From GCA-2746365 sp963711255 (GTDB lineage: Bacteria; Pseudomonadota; Gammaproteobacteria; SZUA-229): a stretch of 64,000 nt of DNA. Positions 35,892 to 42,874 of this stretch are shown here, one piece after another. The notes under the pieces are model-generated. The model saw nothing but the letters and a program-made list of their open reading frames with translations, ran no database searches and was not told where the DNA came from. The translations under genes were made by a program, and so were the position numbers. The stretch spans positions 1-64,000 of the forward strand of contig CAVQDO010000009.1 of the NCBI GenBank assembly GCA_963711255.1, written 5' to 3'. Position 1 is the first letter of the stretch. Every line of letters begins with the position of its first letter.

Positions 35892-37634
35892 GTGGCTGGT
35901 CGCATTCCGCAAAATTTTATTGATGATCTGATTGCACGAAGTGATATCGTCGAAGTCATCAACTCTCGCGTACCACTAAAAAGAAAAGGTAAAGAATACA
36001 GCGCCTGCTGCCCTTTTCATAATGAGAAGACACCATCCTTCACGGTAAGTGAAGTAAAACAGTTTTATTACTGTTTCGGCTGTCACGCCAAGGGCAACGT
36101 TATCGGCTTTTTAATGGACTACGAACATCTCAGTTACATCGATGCAATAGAGTCGCTTGCTGCCGATGCGCATCTTGATGTGCCTCATGAAGACGGCGGC
36201 TTTGCCAGTAAAAACAAAGAAGACAAACAGCCTTTATACGACGTATTAAACAAGGCAAGTGAGTTATTCCAGAAACAGCTGAAGGAATCTGAGCGAGCGA
36301 TTGAGTATTTAAAGCAGCGCGGCCTTTCCGGGGAAATTGCCAAACAGTTTAAGATCGGTTATGCACCGGATGGCTGGGACTTTCTTATCAAACGGCTGGG
36401 ACAGAGCAGCGAAGGTTTATCCTGCCTGAGCAAAACCGGCATGATCGTAACCAAGGATAGCAATAAAACCTATGACCGTTTTCGTGACCGCATCATGTTC
36501 CCTATAACGGATCAGCGTGGACGTATTATCGGGTTTGGTGGACGCATACTCGACCAGGGTGAACCCAAGTATTTAAACTCACCGGAGAATGCGGTTTTTC
36601 ATAAAGGCTACGAACTCTACGGACTGTATGAAACCAAACAGGCTCTAAGAAAAATAGACCGCATTATCGTTGTAGAAGGTTATATGGATGTCGTTGCATT
36701 GGCACAAAGTGGCATCAACTATGCCGTTGCATCATTGGGCACAGCAACCACTACCGATCAGATTCAAAAAACCTTCCGCACCACTCACGAAATTGTTTTT
36801 TGTTATGACGGTGACAATGCTGGTAAAAAAGCAGCATGGCGTGCATTAGAAAACACACTAACTGTTATTCGTGATGGCATGGTTGCCAAATTTCTTTTTC
36901 TTCCCGAGAAAGAAGATCCGGACACCATGGTACGAAAAGAAGGCAAAGAGGCATTTGAACTACGAGTCCAAAATGCAACTACGCTATCAGACTTTTTATT
37001 CGCCACACTAAAGGCGCAATCAGACATCTCAAGTAATGAGGGCAAGGCACAACTGGCAAGCAAGGCAAACGCATTAATCAAAAAAATGCACAACAGTCTG
37101 TTTAAAGATTTGTTAATCGAAGAACTCTCCTCTCTTGTCGGATTAAGCCAGCAGCACCTGGAGGATAAAATTTCAGCCGAAAGTGAACAGAAAAGAGTGC
37201 AACCCAAAAAAGTAGCACCTGTTAGGGGGCAGCAGGTACAGAACAATAAGACACGAATTGCCATAGCGTTACTTTTACAAAATCCAATGCTGGCAAACCA
37301 GTGCAAGGTACCGGACGGTTTTCAGAATGCATTTACCAAAGGTCTGCCCTTACTTTATGAATTACAAAAAACCATAGAATCCAATAGTGATATTTCTCCA
37401 GCAGCACTGCTGGAACGCTTTCGTGACAGTGAAAATGAAAAAGCACTAAATATCCTGTCTATGATACAAACACCGGAAACGGAGAATACCGACAATATTA
37501 CCGAGGTCTATTGCAAACTTATTGAGCGCCTTGCAATTGATGACAGGTATGAGTATTTCGAGTATAAGCTGAAAAATGACCCGCCACTTAGCGAGGAAGA
37601 ACAAAAAGAGTACATGGAACTCTGTACCAAATAA
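35892..37634 (+). CDS. dnaG: DNA primase
   Basis: Makes RNA primers at the replication fork. The 580-residue protein has a zinc-binding domain with Cys40, His43, Cys61 and Cys64 (CCPFHNEKTPSF, YCFGCHAKGN), the RNA-polymerase core with the TOPRIM motifs VVEGYMDVVAL and FCYDGDNAGKKAA, and a C-terminal helicase-binding part. The start is GTG, seven bases after the dgt stop, giving MAGRIPQNFIDDLIARSDIV as in homologues. It is not in an rpsU-dnaG-rpoD operon; after it comes a strong promoter for the metK leader. Confidence 0.96.
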   Translation: MAGRIPQNFIDDLIARSDIVEVINSRVPLKRKGKEYSACCPFHNEKTPSFTVSEVKQFYYCFGCHAKGNVIGFLMDYEHLSYIDAIESLAADAHLDVPHEDGGFASKNKEDKQPLYDVLNKASELFQKQLKESERAIEYLKQRGLSGEIAKQFKIGYAPDGWDFLIKRLGQSSEGLSCLSKTGMIVTKDSNKTYDRFRDRIMFPITDQRGRIIGFGGRILDQGEPKYLNSPENAVFHKGYELYGLYETKQALRKIDRIIVVEGYMDVVALAQSGINYAVASLGTATTTDQIQKTFRTTHEIVFCYDGDNAGKKAAWRALENTLTVIRDGMVAKFLFLPEKEDPDTMVRKEGKEAFELRVQNATTLSDFLFATLKAQSDISSNEGKAQLASKANALIKKMHNSLFKDLLIEELSSLVGLSQQHLEDKISAESEQKRVQPKKVAPVRGQQVQNNKTRIAIALLLQNPMLANQCKVPDGFQNAFTKGLPLLYELQKTIESNSDISPAALLERFRDSENEKALNILSMIQTPETENTDNITEVYCKLIERLAIDDRYEYFEYKLKNDPPLSEEEQKEYMELCTK

Positions 37635-37637
37635 CTA

Positions 37638-37665
37638 TTGACATACCCGGCATTTGCTGGATAAT
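37638..37665 (+). promoter_or_regulatory. Strong sigma-70-type promoter of the metK leader
   Basis: A perfect TTGACA (37638-37643) and GATAAT (37660-37665) are spaced by 16 bases, starting three bases after the dnaG stop. Transcription would begin about 37672, immediately before the SAM-II aptamer. Confidence 0.85.
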
Positions 37666-37673
37666 ACTTCACA

Positions 37674-37724
37674 TCAGCGCCAATTTGTCTCAGATTGCAG
37701 GCGCTATATAAATTTTGCTAAAGC
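37674..37724 (+). ncRNA. SAM-II (metA-type) riboswitch aptamer
   Basis: The stem P1 AGCGCC/GGCGCT (37676-37681, 37700-37705) is perfect. Between and after it are the conserved SAM-II blocks: ATTT in the first loop, ATTGCA directly before the 3' arm of P1, then TAAA and GCTAAA. CTC in the loop (37689-37691) can pair with GAG (37725-37727) as the pseudoknot, replacing the CC/GG pairs of the well-studied SAM-II RNA. The position at the very start of the predicted metK transcript and 22 bases before a terminator fits control of metK by its product, SAM. The class was recognised from memory of its consensus, not by a covariance search. Confidence 0.85.
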
Positions 37725-37745
37725 GAGCTTCGACACAGAACATCG

Positions 37746-37784
37746 AAAACCCGCATTAGCCGCAAAGCTGATGCGGGTTTTTTT
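37746..37784 (+). terminator. Riboswitch-linked terminator in the metK leader
   Basis: AAAACCCGCAT (37746-37756) pairs perfectly with ATGCGGGTTTT (37771-37781), with an inner AGC/GCT step and a T-run of seven. A competing smaller hairpin TTCGA/TCGAA (37729-37733, 37743-37747) overlaps its first bases. It is the likely expression platform: SAM-bound aptamer would favour termination before metK. Confidence 0.85.
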
Positions 37785-37786
37785 AT

Positions 37787-37835
37787 GCCCAGGGATGGGC
37801 GGTATGCAGCAAGGAGCCATGGACGGCGGTGCTGC
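37787..37835 (+). repeat. Structured GGA-loop element, copy B1 (metK leader)
   Basis: Hairpin 1 GCCC/GGGC (37787-37790, 37797-37800) around AGGGAT; linker GGTAT; outer stem GCAGC/GCTGC (37806-37810, 37831-37835) enclosing AAGGA, inner stem GCC/GGC around ATGGAC, and GGT. Compared with copy A at 19979, all three stems have changed bases on both sides and remain paired, while linker, AAGGA, GCC and GGT are unchanged. It follows a terminator directly, as in the rpsU leader. Confidence 0.65.
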
Positions 37836-37839
37836 GAAT

Positions 37840-37885
37840 GCCCAGGGATGGGCGGTATGCAGCAAGCAGCCATGAATGACAGTGC
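37840..37885 (+). repeat. Structured GGA-loop element, copy B2 (decayed)
   Basis: A second tandem copy four bases after B1. Hairpin 1 and the linker are identical to B1, but AAGGA has become AAGCA, the inner stem reads GCC/GAC, the tip ATGAAT has lost GGA, and the outer stem no longer closes. It looks like a decaying duplicate. The remaining bases to metK (37886-37942) hold an AGAAGG ribosome site and nothing else recognised. Confidence 0.55.
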
Positions 37886-37942
37886 GACTACGCCCGAAAT
37901 ATTTTTTACACACCAATCAAGATTAAAACAAGAAGGTTAAAC

Positions 37943-39100
37943 ATGAGCAACTATTTATTTACATCAGAATCCGTTTCAGAAGGCCATCCGGACAAGGTTG
38001 CAGACCAGATTTCAGACGCCATACTTGACGCTATTTTTCAGCAGGATAATAAAGCTCGTGTTGCCTGTGAAACCATGATTAATACCGGCATGGTCGTTAT
38101 CGCCGGCGAAATAACCACCACTGCCTGGGTAGATATGCAGGAAGTGGTTAGAAACACCATTAAGGAAATTGGTTACAACAGCTCTGAAATGGGTTTTGAT
38201 TACGCCTCCTGCGCAGTCATTACTTCAATCGACAAGCAGTCTGCTGATATTGCCGCCGGCGTAGATGAATCTTCAGACCATGAACAGGGCGCCGGTGATC
38301 AGGGGTTAATGTTTGGCTATGCCAGCAACGAAACCGATGTATTAATGCCAGCGCCTATAACCTATGCACACCGACTGGTAAAACGCCAGGCTGAACTGCG
38401 TAAAAATGGCACCCTTCCCTGGTTACGTCCAGACGCAAAGAGCCAGGTAACATTCCGTTATGAAGACGACAAGCCAGTTGCTATTGATGCAGTAGTGCTA
38501 TCAACCCAGCACGATCCTGATATCAAATATGAAACGCTGCGAGAAGCGGTAATCGATGAAATTATTACACACGAATTACCGAAAGAATGGATCAGCAAGG
38601 ATACTCAATTCCACGTTAACCCGACCGGTATCTTTGTTATCGGCGGTCCGGTTGGCGATTGCGGTTTAACCGGCCGTAAAATCATTGTCGACACTTACGG
38701 CGGCATGGCCCGTCATGGTGGTGGCGCATTTTCTGGCAAAGATCCGTCAAAAGTAGACCGCTCAGCGGCTTACGCAGGGCGCTATGTGGCGAAAAATGTG
38801 GTAGCCGCCGGACTTGCCGATAAATGCGAAATCCAGATTTCTTATGCCATTGGTGTTGCTGAACCAACTTCTATCTCGATACAAACTTTTGGCACCGGCA
38901 ACATTCCGGATGATAAAATCGTTGAACTTATTCGTGAACACTTCACTCTGAAACCTCGCGGTATTGTTGAAATGCTGGACCTGTTACGCCCTATTTACAG
39001 TAAAACTGCCGCATATGGTCACTTTGGACGTGAAGAAAGCGACTTTAGTTGGGAAAAAACCGATAAAGCAGATGCATTAAGGGACGCTGCTGGGCTATAA
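37943..39100 (+). CDS. metK: S-adenosylmethionine synthetase
   Basis: Makes SAM from methionine and ATP. The 385-residue protein opens with LFTSESVSEGHPDKVADQISD (in pieces; substrate His), has the GAGDQGLMFGYA signature, RPDAKSQVT, the P-loop-like GGGAFSGKDPSKVDRSAAY segment, and ends normally. An AGAAGG site precedes the ATG by six bases. It is first in the methyl-cycle group metK-ahcY-metF-rsmE and is controlled by the SAM-II riboswitch leader. Confidence 0.98.
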   Translation: MSNYLFTSESVSEGHPDKVADQISDAILDAIFQQDNKARVACETMINTGMVVIAGEITTTAWVDMQEVVRNTIKEIGYNSSEMGFDYASCAVITSIDKQSADIAAGVDESSDHEQGAGDQGLMFGYASNETDVLMPAPITYAHRLVKRQAELRKNGTLPWLRPDAKSQVTFRYEDDKPVAIDAVVLSTQHDPDIKYETLREAVIDEIITHELPKEWISKDTQFHVNPTGIFVIGGPVGDCGLTGRKIIVDTYGGMARHGGGAFSGKDPSKVDRSAAYAGRYVAKNVVAAGLADKCEIQISYAIGVAEPTSISIQTFGTGNIPDDKIVELIREHFTLKPRGIVEMLDLLRPIYSKTAAYGHFGREESDFSWEKTDKADALRDAAGL

Positions 39101-39114
39101 TTCATACACTATTT

Positions 39115-39214
39115 CTGAGGAGCGCTGCAACAGCCATAGCTTATAAGCCAGGTCTGTCAGGCTCAGAAAGAAGAATCCTGTTTATCGGGTATCTTTATTA
39201 ACAACGGCGCTCAT
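39115..39214 (+). ncRNA. SAH (S-adenosylhomocysteine) riboswitch
   Basis: P1 CTGAG/CTCAG (39115-39119, 39162-39166), the conserved block GAGGAGCGCTGCAAC, GCCAGG before the 3' arm, and the distal AACGGCGCTCAT. GAGCGC (39120-39125) pairs perfectly with GCGCTC (39207-39212) as the class-defining pseudoknot. It stands directly upstream of ahcY, its usual target, and ends about 20 bases before the ribosome site. SAH binding is expected to switch ahcY on. It was recognised by consensus. Confidence 0.92.
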
Positions 39215-39242
39215 TTCTTAAATTTTTTATTAGGAGATGAGC

Positions 39243-40664
39243 ATGAATGCCGTCGTAGATACACAACATAACGACTATAAAGTCGCCGATATATCCCTGG
39301 CCGAATGGGGCCACAAAGAAATCCGTATTGCTGAAACTGAAATGCCTGGCCTGATGGCCTTGCGTGAAGAGTTTGGTGCCGAGCAACCTCTCGCTGGCTG
39401 CCGCATTATGGGCAGCATCCACATGACCATTCAAACAGCTGTGCTGATTGAAACCCTTGTAGCTCTTGGCGCAGAAGTTCGCTGGGTATCCTGCAACATT
39501 TTCTCAACACAGGACCACGCCGCAGCTGCTATTGCTGATCAGGGCATTCCTGTCTTCGCCTGGAAGGGTGAAACCATTGAAGAATACTGGTGGTGTACCG
39601 AGCAGGCTCTATTATGGCCTGACGGCAAACTGCCTAATATGATTCTTGATGATGGCGGCGATGCTACCTTGCTGGTACACAAAGGCGTTGAGTTCGAAAA
39701 AGCCGGTGCGATTCCAGCAACTAAAGAAGATGACAACGAAGAATACAAAGCTATTCTCGACGTTCTGCGCCGCACCATCAAACCGGGCGTAAACACCTGG
39801 CAGGACATTGCTGCCAGCATTAAAGGTGTGACAGAAGAAACGACTACTGGCGTACACCGTCTTTACGAAATGCAGGAAAGCAACTCTCTGTTATTCCCTG
39901 CGATGAATGTAAACGATTCGGCAACTAAATCAAAATTCGATAATCTTTATGGCTGCCGTGAATCGTTAATCGACAGTATCAAGCGCGCAACCGATGTAAT
40001 GATTGCCGGTAAGATCTGCGTGGTACTGGGTTACGGCGATGTGGGTAAAGGCTGCGCACAGGCATTTCGCGGCATGGGTGCAACAGTATGGGTAACAGAA
40101 ATTGACCCAATTTGCGCACTACAGGCAGCAATGGAAGGCTATCGTGTCGTTGAAATGGATAGTGCAGCGGCAATGGGTGATATTTTTGTCACCACTACCG
40201 GTAACGTCAATGTAATTGATCACGACCATATGGCTGCCATGAAAAATGAAGCTATCGTATGTAACATAGGTCATTTCGATTCTGAAATTAATATCGCATC
40301 TCTGGAAAAATACGAGTGGGTCGAGATTAAACCTCAGGTTGACCATGTAATTTTCCCTGACGGTAAACGCATTATCATCCTCGCAAAAGGTCGACTGGTA
40401 AACCTGGGCTGTGCAACTGGTCACCCAAGTTTCGTTATGTCTGCTTCGTTCACTAACCAGGTTATGGCTCAAATAGAGTTTTATAAGAACAGTGAAAATT
40501 ACGACAACAAGGTTTACATTCTGCCTAAAAAGCTTGATGAGAAAGTCGCTCGCTTACACCTGAGTAAAGTCGGTGCATCACTAACCGCTTTAACACAGCA
40601 ACAGGCGGATTATATTAATGTACCTGTTGACGGCCCATTCAAGCCTGAACACTACCGTTACTAA
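39243..40664 (+). CDS. ahcY: Adenosylhomocysteinase
   Basis: Hydrolyses SAH to adenosine and homocysteine with a bound NAD, removing the product that inhibits methyltransferases. The 473-residue cytoplasmic enzyme has GCRIMGSIHMTIQTAVLIETL (in pieces), the substrate residues in NIFSTQDHAAAAI, the NAD fold VVLGYGDVGKGCAQAFRGMGA in parts, and the C-terminal KPEHYRY/ DGPFKPEHYRY end. AGGAG (39232-39236) touches the first ATG (39237), so the second ATG at 39243, six bases away, is the better start. It is preceded by an SAH riboswitch. Confidence 0.97.
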   Translation: MNAVVDTQHNDYKVADISLAEWGHKEIRIAETEMPGLMALREEFGAEQPLAGCRIMGSIHMTIQTAVLIETLVALGAEVRWVSCNIFSTQDHAAAAIADQGIPVFAWKGETIEEYWWCTEQALLWPDGKLPNMILDDGGDATLLVHKGVEFEKAGAIPATKEDDNEEYKAILDVLRRTIKPGVNTWQDIAASIKGVTEETTTGVHRLYEMQESNSLLFPAMNVNDSATKSKFDNLYGCRESLIDSIKRATDVMIAGKICVVLGYGDVGKGCAQAFRGMGATVWVTEIDPICALQAAMEGYRVVEMDSAAAMGDIFVTTTGNVNVIDHDHMAAMKNEAIVCNIGHFDSEINIASLEKYEWVEIKPQVDHVIFPDGKRIIILAKGRLVNLGCATGHPSFVMSASFTNQVMAQIEFYKNSENYDNKVYILPKKLDEKVARLHLSKVGASLTALTQQQADYINVPVDGPFKPEHYRY

Positions 40665-40701
40665 TAGTATTATTCAGGTTAGAACAAAATGAGTTTATAT
40701 A

Positions 40702-41559
40702 ATGAACGCAGATAAACGTTCAAAAGCACAAAGTACAAGCTTTAGCTGTGAGTTTTTCCCGCCACGAACGGAGGCAGGCGCGGAAAAACTGCTGTTAACG
40801 CAGCAGGCTTTAAATGATGCGATGAACCCGGAATATTACTCTGTCACTTTTGGTGCCGGCGGCACCACACGTGACAGTACGCTAGAAATTGTTAAGCTGT
40901 TATCCGAAAGGAAGATAAGTGTAGCGCCGCATATTTCATGCATTGGTTCGAGTAAACAGCAGATTAGCGAATTACTTGATAACTATAAAACCATTGGCGT
41001 TACCCGTTTGGTGACTCTGCGTGGAGACATCCCTGATACGGGTGACAGCACGGGGGAGTTATCACACGCCAGTGAACTGGTATCTTTTATTCGCGAAAGG
41101 TCTGACGATCACTTTACTATCGAAGTGGCAGCCTATCCCGAGTACCACCCGGAGTCTGTTTCTCCACAAAGTGACTTCGAACACTTCAAGGAAAAAGTGT
41201 CTGCCGGTGCAAACGGAGCGATAACTCAATATTTTTATAATATAGATGCTTACTCTCGCTTCATGGATAATTGCCAGCGTGAAAATATTTCAATACCGGT
41301 AACACCGGGCATAATGCCGATTACCAACTTTGAAAGCCTGACACGTTTTTCAGATACCTGCGGCGCAGAAATACCTCGCTGGATAAGAAAACAACTTGAA
41401 GCCTATGCTGGCGACAAAGAAAGTCTTCAATCGTTTGGCGTCGATGTTGTTAGCAAACTATGCAATCAGCTTTTAGATCAGGGAGCTCCAGGCCTGCATT
41501 TTTATACTTTGAATCAATCAAATAGCGTAAATGCTATCTGGAAGAATCTTTCACTATAA
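40702..41559 (+). CDS. metF: 5,10-methylenetetrahydrofolate reductase
   Basis: FAD enzyme that makes 5-methyltetrahydrofolate for the remethylation of homocysteine to methionine. It is 285 residues, with SCEFFPPRTEAG at the start, FGAGGTTRDSTLEIV, HISCIGSS, LVTLRGDIP (FAD site), ITQYFYN and TPGIMPITN. Length is normal. It lies 37 bases after ahcY and shares its transcript, so the SAH riboswitch probably also controls it. It closes the methyl cycle with metK and ahcY. Confidence 0.97.
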   Translation: MNADKRSKAQSTSFSCEFFPPRTEAGAEKLLLTQQALNDAMNPEYYSVTFGAGGTTRDSTLEIVKLLSERKISVAPHISCIGSSKQQISELLDNYKTIGVTRLVTLRGDIPDTGDSTGELSHASELVSFIRERSDDHFTIEVAAYPEYHPESVSPQSDFEHFKEKVSAGANGAITQYFYNIDAYSRFMDNCQRENISIPVTPGIMPITNFESLTRFSDTCGAEIPRWIRKQLEAYAGDKESLQSFGVDVVSKLCNQLLDQGAPGLHFYTLNQSNSVNAIWKNLSL

Positions 41560-41576
41560 ATTAAACAACCAGTACT

Positions 41577-42308
41577 GTGCGAATAACACGTTTATATCAT
41601 TCAGCCGAACTACACAGTGGTGAGAGCATACGCCTGGATAATAAAACGTCTAATCACCTGATACGTGTATTACGTAGCAGAACGGGAACACCGGTTATTT
41701 TATTTAATGGTGATGGCTATGATTATCACTGTATTACACAAGATGACAACGTTAAAAAAACATTGCTATCAATAGAATCCAGGTCAGAAACAAGCACCGA
41801 GTCAAACCTGTCTATAACTCTGATACAGGGGCTTTCCCGGCAGGACAGGATGGAAACCAGCATTCAAAAAGCAGTAGAGCTAGGGGTCAGTAAAATTATC
41901 CCGTTACTTTGCCAGCGCTCAAATACTCGCTTAACAAAAGATAAACAGGCTAAAAAGCTGGAACACTGGCGTAATGTGGCCATCAGTGCATGCGAGCAAT
42001 CCGGTCGCAGTGTTATTCCACAGGTAAGCGATATCGGTACATTTAACGACTTCGCTAAAAGCCTTAATGCAAATGCGCTAAAACTCTATTTGAATCCAGA
42101 AGCAACTACATCTTTAAAGACAATTGATTCTAATAATCTCAATATTGAAATCCTTGTAGGACCGGAAGGCGGGCTTAATAAAGAAGAAATTAACTTCCTG
42201 GATGAGTCTGGATTTACTGGCACAAGTTTTGGCCCACGAATACTGCGAACAGAGACAGCGGGGCCTGCTGTTATCAGTGCACTGCAAACGTTATGGGGAG
42301 ATATTTAA
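41577..42308 (+). CDS. rsmE: 16S rRNA (uracil-1498 N3)-methyltransferase
   Basis: SAM-dependent SPOUT methyltransferase acting on 16S rRNA U1498. The 243-residue protein starts at a GTG and opens with RITRLYHSAEL, has a PUA-like N-terminal domain, and the knotted C-terminal domain with QGLSRQDRMETSIQKAVELGV (in pieces), VGPEGGLNKEE, and FGPRILRTETAG. It starts 17 bases after metF. A SAM-using enzyme in a SAM-recycling operon is functionally consistent, though rsmE is also often found here by synteny in Pseudomonas. Confidence 0.95.
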   Translation: MRITRLYHSAELHSGESIRLDNKTSNHLIRVLRSRTGTPVILFNGDGYDYHCITQDDNVKKTLLSIESRSETSTESNLSITLIQGLSRQDRMETSIQKAVELGVSKIIPLLCQRSNTRLTKDKQAKKLEHWRNVAISACEQSGRSVIPQVSDIGTFNDFAKSLNANALKLYLNPEATTSLKTIDSNNLNIEILVGPEGGLNKEEINFLDESGFTGTSFGPRILRTETAGPAVISALQTLWGDI

Positions 42309-42310
42309 AA

Positions 42311-42325
42311 TAGCCTTGCAGGCTA
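42311..42325 (-). terminator. Hairpin between convergent rsmE and chpC
   Basis: TAGCCT pairs with AGGCTA around three bases. On the minus strand it is followed by TTTTAAAT, so it probably ends the leftward Chp transcript; on the plus strand the T-run is poor. Confidence 0.5.
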
Positions 42326-42353
42326 CAATTTGGTGACGCGCCTAAAGCATGTG

Positions 42354-42827
42354 TCAGGCAGCCAGCTCAGCGACCATGCTTACCATGGCATCCACATCCA
42401 GTATGCTAACTCTTGCACCATTGATTCTAACCTTCTCTGCAATCATCGGATGTTCTTCAAGAGCTTCGCTGTCTGTAACTATCTGATCACGAGTAAAGCG
42501 ACTGACATGCGGTACGCCAGACATAACCAGACCCAGATACGGGTGGTCTTTTAATTCACCATTTTTGCCCACCGCGTATAAAACAACAGCCTGTGTATTA
42601 AGATTTACCCTGGATACATCCTTATCGCCATTAGCAGCTTCGAAAGACAACAAAGGTACTTCTTCTCCACGCCAGCTCATTGTCCCTAGCAACCAGTCTG
42701 GGCCACTATTATTTTCTTTAATATCTTTAACAGAAATGATTTCCGCAACCAGTGCATTAGGTACAATCACATTCTCCTTACGTAAAGTAAGAATGACGCA
42801 TTTAATTAACTGTGTATCCTGGGCCAT
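42354..42827 (-). CDS. chpC: CheW-like adaptor of the pilus chemosensory system
   Basis: A 157-residue CheW-domain protein that probably links PilJ or another receptor to the ChpA kinase. The fold pattern LLGTMSWRGEEVPLLSFEAAN and LGLVMSGVPHVSRF is clear. It lies 47 bases after chpA at the end of the pilG-chpC cluster; in Pseudomonas ChpC is the second CheW of this system, and the position and sequence suggest the same identity. Confidence 0.8.
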   Translation of the reverse strand: MAQDTQLIKCVILTLRKENVIVPNALVAEIISVKDIKENNSGPDWLLGTMSWRGEEVPLLSFEAANGDKDVSRVNLNTQAVVLYAVGKNGELKDHPYLGLVMSGVPHVSRFTRDQIVTDSEALEEHPMIAEKVRINGARVSILDVDAMVSMVAELAA

Positions 42828-42874
42828 TATTTCTTCTCTTTTTTATTCTTCAGACTATCGACTAGTATTACGAG

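Noticed and set aside
37654..37875. Open frame of 73 codons across the metK leader
   Set aside because: It runs through the SAM-II aptamer, terminator and GGA-loop elements, which explain the sequence better as RNA.
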